Shown here one piece after another: positions 21,555 through 33,500 of a DNA stretch of 64,000 bases (position 1 is its first letter; every line of letters begins with the position of its first letter). The stretch comes from Ottelia alismoides (Eukaryota; Streptophyta; Magnoliopsida; Alismatales; Hydrocharitaceae), in NCBI GenBank assembly GCA_037367405.1, contig JAZKJV010000387.1, positions 434,001-498,000 of the forward strand, written 5' to 3'. The position numbers were made by a program, and so were the translations under genes. The notes under the pieces were generated by a model. That model worked only from the letters and a program-made list of their open reading frames with translations, did not search any database and was not told the origin of the DNA.

Positions 21555-24037
21555 ATGGAGAATCCTGGGTATTTGACTATTGAAATTTGACATTATGGTA
21601 AATTCAACTCTAATATAGAATACAACAATGGCAAAGTCGATGCCGTGGAAAATGTTTATTTGGATCTTATGTCATTGATTGAGATGCATACCTTCCTATC
21701 TGAAATTGGTCTCGATCCTACAAAACATCGCATGTGGTACAAGCCTACGTCAAAAAAATCTCCGCCCATATTGCTTGATTCAGATCAAATTTTGTTAGAC
21801 ACATTTGCACGACATAATCAACAAGAGACGATTGTAGTTCTTGACACGGTTAAAGAACCAGCATATGAGATCGTGCAGTGTACAGAAGTGAATGACGATG
21901 CTGTTGAAGAACTACTATTGGAAATGTCAAATAATAGTGACAGTGAACGTAGCGATGACAATGAAGCAGAGGATGCCAATAGATTATTGGCAATTGATGA
22001 CACATACGTTGAATACTATGATTTGCCATCAGATGGCTTGATTAGTCTTGATGGTACCGATGGGGAGGATGGCGAAATTGAATCAACTTGCAATGTTTTT
22101 GAAGATTCGAACATTTCAACACCAGTCCTTTCCCTTGGAATGCAATTCACAGGGCCCGCTGAACTAAGGGATGCAATCAGATATGCTAACATCTTAAGTG
22201 GGAATGACATCAAGTTTATTAAGAATAAGGCGAACAAAATTCAAGTTGCTTGCAAGGTAAACACATGTCCTTATTATCTATATGCATCATGGATGAATAT
22301 AGAAAGAACATTTCAAATTAAAATTTTCAACTCCAATCACACATGTCCAAGACAACTACAAAATAAGCTAGTATCTTCAAAATGGTTGTCAAGGCAATAT
22401 TTGAACATGCTTAAAGATGATGATGACTGGAAGGTTAGTGCTTTGCAAGCATCTGTGAAGAGAGACTATATGGTCAACATTGGCAAGATGAAGGTGTATC
22501 GTGCAAAGAGGAAGGCAACGCTTCTCATCGAAGGATGGCACAAGGAGCAGTATAAGAAATTATGGGATTACGCTGACATTCTAAGACAGAAAATGCCTGG
22601 TAGTATTGTAAAGTTAGAGATTGGAAATGAAGGAGCATTTCAAAGGTTCTTTGTTTGCTTTGAACCATTGAAGAGGGGATTCTTGCAAGGATGCATGCCA
22701 TTTATTGGGTTGGATGGATGTCATCTAAAGGGTCCATGTGGAGGACAACTCCTCAATGCTATAGCACGTGACGCAAACAATCAAATTTTTCCCCTTGTTT
22801 TTGCTGTTGTGGAGCAAGAGACGAAGGACTCTTGGAACTGGTTTTTGGAGTATTTGCTTGAAACTATAGGTCCTGTGAGTATGGTTGGACTTTCATCTCA
22901 GATCGACAAAAGGTTAGTAAATTTGCAATTTATTTCAGTAAACTAGTATTTATATGAGGTGTTATTGAGTCTTGAATTTAGTTTCAGGGTCTTGTAGAGA
23001 TGTTTAACTTGCTCATGCCAGATGCAGAGCATCATTTTTGTGCATGTCATTTATATGAAAATTTCAAGAAGCAGTTCAAAGGAATTGCCATGAAAAAATT
23101 CTTTTGGAGGACGGCAAGATCATACACTACCAATGAATGTGTGGAAGCCATGGCCTTATTGAAGGAGCAACCTAATGGTGAGGAAGCATACAATTGGTTG
23201 AGGAAGGATGATAGTGGACTATGGTCAAGAGCAGGATTTCGTATGTCTTCCAAATGTGATCTTGTTATCAACAACACGTGTGAATCATGGAATAAGTTAA
23301 TATTAGAGGCACGGGAGAAACCAATTATAACCATGTTGAAGTCTATAAGGAAGAAGCTGATAGCACGGAGTTAAATAAAGCAGGATTCATTGAAGAATTA
23401 TACTAGAGATATTTGTCCGACAATCCAATCTAAGCTGGAATATAGGAAAAAACATGCAGGCGACTCCGAAGTGATATATACGGGGGAACGCAAGTTTGAG
23501 CTGGACATCAAGGGGAAGGTATACAAAGTGGATCTTGCACTTAGAATCTGTGGATGCAGAGAATGTGATGTGACATGAATTCCTTGTAAACATGCCATCA
23601 CAACCATTTTTTCGTGTAATGAGAGGCCGGAGGACTATGTTGATACTTGTTATTGTAAGGACGCATATTTTAAGAGTTATGCTCCAATCATGCAACCAGT
23701 GCCTGATAGTTCTCAGTGGCCACCTATTGATGCAATTGCAATCACGCCACCAAATGTGCATAGGGCTCCAGGGAGGCCAAAGAAACAACGAAGGAAAGCG
23801 CATGATGAAGCATCTAATCCCCACATGATACGAAAGCATCATCACCAATTGAAATGTGCCAATTGTGGAGAATATGGTCACAATATTAGAACTTGCAAGG
23901 GTGCTCCTGTTCATCATAAGGTTGTCACGCGGCGAGGAACATCGTCACAATCAAGCGGAATGCGTAGGGGAACATCATCGCAGTCAAGAAGAATGCGTCG
24001 GGGAACATCGTCACAGTCAAGCACTATCACACACTAG
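21555..24037 (+). pseudogene. MULE transposase (MURA-type), disrupted
   Basis: The start is the ATG at 21555 (MENPGYLTIEI). One intron (22913-22987, GT..AG) joins TFISDRQK to GLVEMF. Domains in order: MULE N-terminal region (HYGKF, DLMSLIEM); MuDR-type DNA-binding region (CKVNTCPYYLY, NHTC) at about 22120-22400; DDE transposase core with LDGCHLKG, SDRQKGL, CACHLYENFK and CESWN; SWIM finger (CGC, IPCKHA); CX2CX4HX4C knuckle at 23855-23896. It cuts and pastes DNA at the TIRs. Lesions are TGA at 21588, a frame change near 22875 just before YGWTFISD, TAA at 23372, and TGA at 23576 inside the SWIM motif. About 800 codons, normal for the family. The C-terminus has three copies of an RRGTSSQS-containing unit. 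Confidence 0.93.
23930..24028 (+). repeat. 33-bp tandem repeat in transposase C-terminus
   Basis: Three imperfect in-frame copies encode the unit RRGTSSQSxxM at the end of the transposase, after the zinc knuckle. They are basic and serine-rich. The copies differ by a few bases. Codon frame is kept across all three. Confidence 0.8.
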
Positions 24038-24981
24038 TCTGTAAGTGTCTTGCTGTTATATTAGTATTTCCTTAATCTAAAGATCATTTCCATTTGTGTA
24101 CATAGTTCGTTAAACGACCATTTATTTCAGGTGCAAGAACATTGTAGAAGCTATCCAACTTTTTGCGTTTTGGGAGGGGTTCACTCAAGCATGGAAGATG
24201 CATTTGGCTTTTTGATGGCCGCATTCTTTTGTAAGTATGATTTTCAATCCCTCTAACATGTCATCCTCTAGTTTTACAGATTTTATTGAACAATTATTTC
24301 TTTCAAGTGCAGGAACTTGCAAGGTTGTCTATGCATACTCAAACACATCAACAATTTTGATCGCCCTCGGAACACATCATGGGCAAAGAACTTGCAAGGA
24401 AATCCAAACTTTGTTTAGTTATGTACTTTTCAATGACAATGTTGGTCTTTTTGATAACATGGGATTATTGAGTGACAACATGGAATTTGTACTGTATTTT
24501 TTGTTGGTGGACACATTCTATTAGATGGATGTTTTTCATGAGTGACAATATGAAAATTTTGAATGTCTTAGATACATTTCCCATTATTGAATTGCATTGT
24601 TAACACATTAAGGCAATGAGATATTTATTGCATGAATTCTATCTAAAAAAGTTGTACAGCTTGCGATACGATTGTGTGAAAATCATGCAAAGGATCAGAG
24701 AAGATCATACATGTTGGAGAACACAAAAGCAAACATGGACATTCATAGAAGATGTTCACCTCATATTCAAGATGTTCACATCAAACATTTATGAGCAATC
24801 TAAGATTTTCACCTCATTCTCTCATAGAGAATACAATGTTGACATTACGTTAGCTAACATAAGACAAACAAAAAGCAAATAATTATCACCGAGAACGTCC
24901 ATCCTTTGCAGATACGAATCGTTCTTGGCTATTGTCTGTAATCACTGATGACTTCATTTTTTATCGAAGAATCTTATTCTC
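24038..24981. other. MULE interior between the two convergent genes
   Basis: No domain recognised. The stretch after the transposase stop contains consensus-like splice junctions (for example GGTGCAAG after TTTCAG at about 24129) and a repeated phrase, GTGCAAGAACATT and GTGCAGGAACTTGCAAGG. It may be spliced 3' untranslated sequence of the transposase. Confidence 0.4.
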
Positions 24982-25227
24982 CTACAAGAGTTCCAAAATT
25001 ACCTCCTTCCCTCTAGTACATAAAGGTGGATCCACCCAGCTGAAAAAATTACATCCATCACGCATATACTTGGAGCATCCATAGAATCGTCTCCCTGGAT
25101 TTTCATCCATCCATGAGGTTCTTATCAAAGCTTTAATACTGCAATTGCAATAAGTAATGGGCTGGAATGATTTGTTTTTGTTTGAATACATAGCTAATTG
25201 ATGACTTGTTGACGATGAGGAAGACAT
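24982..25227 (-). CDS. Small GRF-type zinc-finger protein in MULE
   Basis: 81 codons, intact, convergent to the transposase. A serine-rich start (MSSSSSTSHQ) is followed by the GRF finger: CNC, then RTSWMDENPGRRFYGC, then DGCNFFSWVD, then DPPLC. The C-x-C...C...C spacing and the NPGRRFYGC core are diagnostic of zf-GRF domains, which bind nucleic acid in other proteins (for example in topoisomerase 3 and NEIL3). Plants have short GRF proteins of similar layout. The position mirrors mudrB of maize MuDR, which is also convergent with the transposase gene, but mudrB is not a GRF protein. Whether it helps transposition or is a captured host gene is unknown. It remains open while the transposase is broken. 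It may be truncated at the 3' end. Confidence 0.75.
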   Translation of the reverse strand: MSSSSSTSHQLAMYSNKNKSFQPITYCNCSIKALIRTSWMDENPGRRFYGCSKYMRDGCNFFSWVDPPLCTRGKEVILELL

Positions 25228-25585
25228 TCCCTACACATATAATTCAAACGAAGGGAAACATAATCATCCAAATACAATCTAATGCTTAATTTCTTAGCAA
25301 GCTTTTAAGATACTGATTATAACTGCAGAAATTTTGCTTTATTAAAACCGCAGAAATTTGCAATCCAAACATAATGCATTTACTAATTACTATTAAAATA
25401 CAACGGCTACACAATACTGATTACAAATGAAATCCATAAGGATTGAATCTAGGGAAATTTTGTTGAAATTATAGGTTCTTTGAGGTCCTCCAAATTATGC
25501 TTTCTAATCTAAAAATTGAAATTATATCTGCAGAAATTTGGAGAGGGTTTATAAGGGTTGAATGTAGGGAGTTCAATCTGCAGAA
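25228..25585. repeat. CTGCAGAAATTTG subrepeats inside MULE
   Basis: No gene. Between the GRF ORF start and the right TIR, the phrase CTGCAGAAATT or CCGCAGAAATT recurs at least four times (about 25324, 25349, 25530, 25578) and again in the TIR at about 25687. Some of these could be binding sites or remnants of duplicated TIR inner ends. Confidence 0.6.
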
Positions 25586-26501
25586 ATTTGAGGAGGTTCT
25601 GTGAGGTCATCGAAGGTTTATGTTGGGGGAAATTTATAATCAAAAAACATATTTTCATTTCAAACACAATGCATTGAAATTAAATCTGCAGAAATTCTGC
25701 TATACTAAAACGTCAAACTGCAGAGATCTGATTTTGCAAACCAAAATCCAATTTACAACCCAAACACAATCCAGACAGATGGAAAATCAAAGCAAAGTGT
25801 TGGTGGCTATTAAAGTGGAGACTACAGAGGAAATGTTTTGAAATTAAAGTCCACTGTCATCGGTTGGTGCAGATTTGGGGAGGGATTTAGATGTTAAATA
25901 TGGAGGAAAGAACTTACACCTCACGGGCTTATGAAGTTATGTTCCCTCTGCCTTTGTGCCAACGGGATGACATGGTGCGAGCAAGGGACCCGATGCTGCG
26001 CGAAGGAGAGGCGACCTCTCGTGTGTTGTTGTGTGTATGGAGCCCCCGCAACCTCGCGGTGGCCCTGCTGCGTCGGAGGAGCATGGGGGAGGCGGTGCTG
26101 CGTGGAGGAGTGGTGATGTTGCGCGAAGGGGAAGGCCGCTTGAGAGGAGGTGCTGCGGAGGAGCTTGGGAGGAGGCGCTGCGGAGGAGGGTGGGGTGATG
26201 CGCCTACCACCCCGGGTGCCAGAGGGGATGTTACTCGACGGAGAGAAGAGGTGGGGTTAGGGCACCGCGGGTGCGTGAGGGAGAAGGAAGGGAAAAGTGT
26301 GATCGGGCGTGGGGTAGGAGTGAAAGGGGACCAATCCAAAGAGTTTTTGAAGGGTATTTTCTTCTAGAGATCCACAATTTCTAACGACACTTTTTGTTGC
26401 CATTTTCTAAATGGACATGGGACCCTAATTAATACGATTTGAAGATCGTGACCCATTTTGGGATCAGACCCATAGACGGGGACCTAAATTGTAAATTACC
26501 C
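25586..26501 (-). repeat. Right terminal inverted repeat of MULE
   Basis: Inverted partner of 20551-21460, with the same GC-rich middle (about 25930-26330). The two TIRs differ by scattered substitutions and small indels, so the insertion is not very recent, or the TIRs were not homogenised. Frames in the GC-rich part (25891-26367 + and 25929-26339 -) are not credible genes. Confidence 0.92.
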
Positions 26502-26510
26502 TTTAAATAA
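26502..26510. repeat. 9-bp target site duplication, right, of MULE
   Basis: TTTAAATAA, identical to 20542-20550. Confidence 0.95.
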
Positions 26511-27289
26511 TCAAAATCACTATGTTTTAGTAGACAATTACTACAAATCATTCTATTTCCAAAAAATATACCAAAAAATATACTGAGTGTATTTCTTGCA
26601 TTTACATTTCTTATCAAAAATCATTAATTTTGATCAATGATTGAATCATCAATTGCACAAAACCTAAAAAAATATATCTATTTTTATGCATGTAGATTAA
26701 ATCAGAAAATACAAAAGAATGCATTTCATATAGTATTCATATTTTATTTCTAGGAAGAATACGATTTTCTTAAAATGCGTACTTCTGTTATTTTTTAGAT
26801 AAATAGGAAGTTAAATACTGTTTCAATGACCTAGTTTTGTTTCCCATGCTTTATTACCCGCAAATTGATTCTAAAAATATCCAAAAACTTTTGTTAAGAT
26901 ATTTATTTATTCCGATACCTAAAAATATTTTTATCTAATTTCTATGAGGTGTTTTGAGCCTTGAAATCAATTTGGAAAAGTATCCTTGTATAAGTACAAT
27001 CCCTTCTTTGAAAACACTCTCATTCACTTTTCACTTCACCTGTATTTTGCATATTTGCATCGCAATGCATTCATGTCATATATAAATCATAAAAAATCAT
27101 CTTTGTGAACATAGTTGCTAAGTTCTCTTGATCTAGATTAAGTCAATTTTTGTCTCCTTATGTACGACCTTGGGTTTCCCAAGAAAAATAAAATCGACTA
27201 AAACAATAATCGAATCATTTTGTGTAGTTATTGAATTATGCCTGAAATCGGATATGCAACAATATTATAAAATTTATTGTGAGAATTTA
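26511..27289. other. AT-rich sequence, possibly decayed copia 3' end
   Basis: No clear protein match. On the - strand the part near 27150-27250 may be decayed RNase H sequence downstream of the copia reverse transcriptase (a VLVDFIFLGKPK-like string), but stops are frequent. No LTR matching 35665-36890 was found here. Confidence 0.3.
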
Positions 27290-27814
27290 GGGCTTTTCAA
27301 GCTTGTAGTTAGATAAGGTATATAATCGATCATAACTCTGCACAACTTCTACTCAATTACTTTGCTTATATTGTCTAGATCAAGATATGATGATGGATCA
27401 ATTAGTGTAAATTTTCCTTTGCATTTGTTCATCTTGAATTTTATGAGATTTTCCTTCATATGTTTCAATAGTGAGAAGAAAATTCCTTAGTTTGTCTGAT
27501 TAATCTGAAGATTGAGAAAACAAACTTCATCTTCCCAACATGCTCATCTCGAATTGATCCCACATAATCATAGAAAAATCTTTGCATAGAGTTGCATTAA
27601 TAGAACCAAACACAATATCGTAAACATAAATTTACGTAAGCAATAAATTAGATTTTTTAGTTTTGACAAACAAGGTGCAATCAACTTTTCTGAGGTTATT
27701 GGGAAATCTCTAAGTCTATCACACTATGCCCTAAGGTCTTTCCTAAGTTCATAAAAAGCTTTCATATGTTTTAAAATATGACCAAGTTTGGTCGCTACAT
27801 TCATAATAATATTG
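27290..27814 (-). pseudogene. Copia (SIRE-like) reverse transcriptase, C-terminal half
   Basis: On the - strand and in shifting frames one reads HILKHMKAFYEL (for VFKLKKALYGL), a degenerate palm region, FRLIRQTKEF (for the LGLQIKQ-like segment), then KFKMNKCKGKF and KLCRVMIDYIPYLT (for the KLYRGMIGSLLYLT block). Order and spacing follow Ty1/copia reverse transcriptase. Several stops and frameshifts make it non-functional. It continues the RT start at 28816 across an insertion. Confidence 0.75.
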
Positions 27815-28815
27815 CAAATATTTTTATTCTTTAAGTTCGCAACAAAATTCATGTCCATTGTGATATTGCTAGAAACAAATCATTTAATGGTTATCACTTG
27901 TCTTTTCTTCTAATCAGTTTCAAATTAGCATTGATTAGTTTAAAATAAAAAAATCAACGAATAATTGTTATTGTACAAACCTTTAGCAGTGACCACAATA
28001 GTTATTACAGATTATAAGTATAAAATCCAATTCTGCAATGAATAATATCTATTGATATAAATTTTCATCAAATGATATAGCAATGAGAAACTCAAATTAT
28101 TTATTAGTAGAGAAATAAGAATGCTTGGATACACTTACGTATGGTGCACAATAAAATCTTCTTGTTATTATAGACAATGTAACTTTTATTGACTATGTAT
28201 ATTTGTTAGTGATGTAGTTACGATGAATGCATTTTTTGATCCATTAGGAAATCTTGAGTGAAATTCTACATTATTTATTGTAGTAATGTGTGCTTTCACT
28301 TTCTCAATCTCTTGTGAAACTTTCATGTCCTTTTATGTTTTCATCGTTACACTTTATACTTGATCATAGTTCATGTCATTTTCCTACATAGTTTAATCCA
28401 GAAATATAAGCATCATTATTAACATGACTCCATTCTATTTATTTTATAAGATAAAAAATAAAAATTATAACTCAGTAATAAAATAGTATGTTGTGATTCA
28501 AACAATAAAATTATATATATTTTTTAAAGGTTCACAATTATTCAGGATCAATATAATTAAATAATTTATAACAAATATAAACTTCATTGATAAACTTTTC
28601 TAGATATAATAGATGACATTAATATTTCAAAATATCATAAAATAAATATAATAATCTCCTATGGTATAGGAATTTAAAAATGATATTTTATTTCAAGATA
28701 GAAATGGAGAATACATGTTGGAGAGAGAGATCATGTTTACGAGAGAAAAGATTAACTACGAAGGAGATATATTAAAAGGAGAAAGTATCATTTTTAAGTA
28801 ATTACTTAATTATAT
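27815..28815. mobile_element. About 1 kb AT-rich insertion in copia RT
   Basis: The copia RT reads up to LPLGF at 28816 and resumes with the PxHVFKL-equivalent at about 27810. The expected gap between these motifs is only a few residues, so about 1 kb is foreign. I could not find terminal repeats, a target duplication or coding similarity. Boundaries are approximate. Confidence 0.5.
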
Positions 28816-30512
28816 TTAAAATCCAAGGGGTAGTTTGATAAAGACTTCATCTTTAATGAAGCCATTAAACAATGCACTTTTCACGTTCATTATATAAAGC
28901 TTCATTCCTTTAAAAATGCAGATATCATAGCGTTCTAATTGAATCAATCCTAGCAACACCTGCATAGGTTTCCTTGAAATCTTTGCCTCCCTTTGTGTAT
29001 ATATATGTGCAAGTTTGTCTTTGTTTTTAAAAATATTACTCGACTCATCCAACTTGTTCTTGAACACCCACCTAGTTCATGTAGTCGTGTGGTATTGAGA
29101 TTTGGGTACAAGATCCTATACCCAATTTCTTTCATATTGGACAAGTTCTTCTTGTATTGATATTAACTAAGATTCATCATCGCCCACTTCATTTAAAATT
29201 TGGCTCGTTGAGAGATATAAAGGTTGACATTGCAAAAGTATTCAAGTAAGATCTTGTCTGAACACACACACACACATCCCTAATCACAAACTCCTTGGGG
29301 TGATCTTCAACAAATCTAAAGCCCTTAGACAGAGGATGGGAATTCTCTTTCTTGAGTATACTTGAAGGATCATCAATTTGTACTTATTTCACAATAGTCG
29401 TTCTTTTCTTTTTGAATATATGTACGCTTTAATCCCTAAAGAATATCCAAAGAAGACGCCTTCTTCATCTTTGGTCCAAAGTTGTCAAGATTGTCCTTAA
29501 TCTTAAGAAGAAATACTTCAAAAACACAAACTCATATATCCTCAGTAAGCAATTGAAGTAAATCTCAAAGGGAGTCTTGTTTAATCCAGGACAGGTCAAA
29601 GTTCTGGTTAAGACATAACATGTTGTAGTTATGGTCTCTACACAATAGCAACCCGACAGATCGAATCCATAAAGCATAACATGAGCACATTCTTGAAGAG
29701 TGTGATTCTTACACTCAACTACTCCATTATGAGGTGTTGTTCTGGGAGTAGAAAAATTATGCTTTATTCCAGCTTTCGTACATTACTAAAAAAATCTAAT
29801 TCTCGACCTCGCTGCCATGATCACTTCTTTACTTAATGATTGTGATTCCTTATTCATTTGAGTCCATTTATTTATTTTTCAAACTCCGATAAAGCTAAGT
29901 CATTTGTTGTAAAGAACAAAACCTAAGTGAAATATGAGTAGTCGTCTCCTGCAATAAAACAATAACATCAATTACTTAAACTTTCAGATTTTGTAGGTCA
30001 ATAAGTCTAATGTAAGAGTTCTAAGAAGGTAGTATTAATGAAGTTCTTGCTCTTAAAAGGTGTTTGTAGGTATTCTTTAACTAAGTTTTGCTAAGCTTGT
30101 TGATTATTTTCATGTGGATGTCACCTCATCTTTTTGCAAGAGTAGAAGATCTTCTTATGAGACAAAACAAAATCTAACAATGAATAATCATTGAACCTAA
30201 GTATTATATGTTTTTGTTCCTATTTCCCTTGATAAGAACTTCTAGTATCCACTTTTAAAAATTGAAAGCATTTTTTAAAGAAAAAGTCACTTTAAACCTT
30301 TATCACGGATCTGAGAAATACTAAGCTGGTTGTGCGTCAAACTTTTGACTAGATTAACCTTTTCAAAAGAAGTGAGGGAGTTACCAATTATATCTTTTTC
30401 AGTGATTCAACATGTGTGGTTATTACCAAAGGTGGTTGTTCCACCTTTCTTAGGATCTATCTTGATGAAGAAACATATGTCTCCAGTCATATGCTTGAAG
30501 AATCCATTGTCC
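28816..30512 (-). pseudogene. Copia (SIRE-like) protease-integrase-RT start
   Basis: From right to left on the - strand: the protease/integrase junction region with DNGFFKHMTGD (for DSGCSRHMTGD) at about 30480-30512; integrase part with TCYVLTRTL and LNKTPFEIYF at about 29560-29640, then the TLDQR and DEEGVFFGYS-like tail near 29460; RT start with NVKSALFNGFIKDEVFIKLP at 28816-28880. These are the standard Ty1/copia pol landmarks. Frameshifts separate them. The protease is cut at 30512 by the solo LTR, and its upstream half resumes at 34345. Confidence 0.85.
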
Positions 30513-30517
30513 ATGAT
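30513..30517. repeat. Target site duplication (left) of solo LTR copy 2
   Basis: ATGAT, repeated at 34340-34344. Removing the LTR and one copy restores the continuous copia reading WIMDNGF at the protease. Confidence 0.9.
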
Positions 30518-33500
30518 TGATGAATCCACATTTCATCATCTTTATTCTATCATTTTGGCCTCAAAAACCCTTGCAAATGCTTGTAAATACCCTTAATTCC
30601 AGCATCTTAGCATTCATGCATGTGCATATAAATAGTGTATAAAATACAGTTTTTAAAGCCAAAATTATAGAATAAATAAAAGAAAGAAAAAGAATAAAAT
30701 AATGTAAATATTTTATGAGAAACCCCGAGGCCAAGGCATCTCGATGAATAGGTCGACCAGGAATAAAGTAGGGGGAGATAAGGGCCAGAATACAATAAAA
30801 TTCCCTTTCATTTTGTTCATTCTTTATTCATTTTGGGACCTATTTTTGGTTCCACTTTTTATTCTTCAAATAAATAACTTTGTATATGGAAATTGTAGAT
30901 AATTAAATAAAGAAAAATACAAAATTGATTTCACACAAAAATAATGTACAGATAAACAGATATGATTTGAATAAGATTCCAGAATCCCAACTTCCCAGAC
31001 CCGTATCTTACAAATAAAAACTCCAAATGCATCAAAATCACCTTTAATTGTATATAATTTAAAATAAGCTATTTAATGGCGGTGGTTTCGCATTTGGCGG
31101 AGCTATAGTTTGAAAATTGAGTTTTGGACCCTTATTATATACTTGTACAGATTAAAATATTCATTTTATTATTTATTCATTATTTTTATAATTTTATATT
31201 TTTATAATTTTGTAAATATTATCTATAATATATATGTATATTAAAATCAGAATAAACACAAATAAAACACAAAAATAAAATACTTATATATAACTTACAT
31301 AGGTATAATACCTGTATATATACCTATATAATTAATACTTATATTGTATTAAGTGTACAAAATATATCAGAAAAATAAAATAAAAATATATTTACGTATA
31401 TAAAAATATTTTATAAATTTATAAAATAATAAACAAAATAAGTAAAATTAAATACATAAAATAAAAATAAAAAATTAAAATACATAGATATATATACCTA
31501 TATAGACCTAAAATGGTAACTTATATTTTTATACCTCATAAAAATAATTAAAAATCATATTAAAATACCTTATAAAATAACGAATATTTTTCATTTTATA
31601 ACCTAAAATTAATAAAATCATTTTCTAATTTTTATTGAATTTACAAAAACTTTCTCGGGGATTTTTCCTGGTTGGTCCACATGGACCAACCAGGCACAAG
31701 TCAGCGTTGACCCTTCCGGTCAACTGGCTGTCCTCCCCCTCCTGTGACCTGACACACTTGAGTTTCGAGCCAACTTCGCGAAATTATCGAGGCTCCTCCC
31801 TGCACTCTTTCATGATGCTCCTTCCACAATTTTTGTTCCTTGATAATCAGCCTTTCACGCCCTTGATTTTCCTCGGGCCGGGGGATCAACGATCTCGTGG
31901 ATCTCTCTCGACCTTTGGAGCACCGGAGCCACAGAGTCAAACCACATATAGTGCACCCCCGACTTTCGAGCCTCCTTTGAACCCCTCATTTTCAGGTCTA
32001 GCTCCCGTTCTCGTGCCCAAACGCTCAAGGAAGGTGACAGCTTCCGTTGGAGGCCTTCAGACCGGTCGAGCGACACCCGAGGAGGCTCCACCACCTCCAC
32101 TATCTCCGGCATTGAGGTACCCCCTACCTCAGGTTCAACACCTTCGAGGTCCTTATTTTTCTTCCATTTCTTTCACCTATTTTATCCCCCTTAGCTTTAG
32201 GATCATTTCCCCTCAAGGAATTTCACGTTTCATCCATCAAATTACCCTAGCGTACACCTCGCCGGACTGCACCTCCGACCGAGTACCCTCCACGTCGCTT
32301 CACGCCACCACTATACCATCGCGGGGTCCAGGCACTTTGCCCTGTTTCCTCTCACTCTTTTCTGCAGGTATTTGGACCTTAACTAGCCGGGGGTCGTTTT
32401 GACCTTTGCCGGAGACCCAAGAAGCTCCCGAGCTCCGCCGTCGTCTCCAGCGAACTCTGGCCATCATCAGAGCATTTTGGACCCCCCAGCATCTAGAGGA
32501 AGACGCCAGGAGCCTCCAGGTCATTTTTGAAGCCCAAAGAATGTCGGAGGTCGGAGCTTGAGCTCGGGGAAGTTCGCCTCGTCGGCGCTCCTCCCCTGTT
32601 CTTGCTCCGCCCCTCCGCGCCGTCGGATCGAGGCTCGGGCTCCAGGCGCACGTCGACCGTTGGATTTTCCCGCGCATCCACCATCAGATCGAGCCAAAGG
32701 ATCTAATCACCGCCGTTCATCCACGAAGCGTCATCGGCCGTCCAGAACGCGCCACGTGTCAAGTGGCTCCTTCACCGCCGTTGGATCGCGCGCAAAGGGG
32801 GTATTTTGCACTTTCACCCCGTGTAATTTTGTATTTATTGTTTAGTCCATAAACTTTCATTTGTAGTTTAAATATTTTTGTATTATTTGCATCTAGGCCC
32901 CCGAACTTTAGTTATTTGCATTTAGGTCCAGTCCACGTCACCTCACGTGATCTGTGCACGTGAGGTAGTGGTGATTTTGCACTAGGCCCCTTGCGGGTTC
33001 TTTTATTTCGATTTAGTCCAGGAATTATTTTGGAACGTGTAATATTTTTGGATAAATTGCATATCAACCCCTGGAGTTTTTGGATATTGCATTTCAGTCC
33101 TTGCCAGGCGCGTGTCTGTCATGTGTAGGGTTGGGTTATTTGCAGGCGTGCCTTCACGACTTTTGTTATTGGTATTCGGTCCTGGAACGTAAATTATTAG
33201 TTATGTATTTTGTGTGAAAATTGCACTGTGGCCCTTGGATGTTTGGATATTTACATTTATACCCCTGCCAGCTGTATAGTTTTTATTTATTATTTGTATT
33301 TATTGCATGCATCTATAAATTGCTAAAAATCAACAAAAATTAGGTTAAGCTCTTGTTTACTTGCTCTCTCTCGCTATATTTTTGTTTTACATTTTTCTTG
33401 CTTTTTAATATTTACTAAAAATAAAAAACATGCATTTTCAGCACTATTTGCATTAGAAAATACCAAAAAATGCTAAAACTCTTTTAAAAATTTCAAAAAA

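Larger units (their letters stand above)
20551..26501 (+). mobile_element. Autonomous-type Mutator-like element (MULE), 5.95 kb
   Basis: The ends are inverted: GGGTAATTACAATTTGGGTC on the left, and on the right the reverse complement GGGTAATTTACAATTTAGGT. A perfect 9-bp target duplication, TTTAAATAA, flanks it at 20542-20550 and 26502-26510. Terminal inverted repeats are about 0.9 kb each. The interior has a MURA-type transposase on the + strand and a convergent small GRF zinc-finger ORF on the - strand. The transposase carries several disabling mutations, so this copy should not move by itself, though it could be moved in trans through its TIRs. Confidence 0.95.

Noticed and set aside
23387..23917. 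176-codon frame antisense to the transposase
   Set aside because: Shadow of the well-supported transposase coding strand.
31635..32402. 255-codon open frame inside a solo LTR
   Set aside because: Proline- and serine-rich, with no domain. The homologous part of the other LTR copy (about 5540-6400) does not keep the frame.
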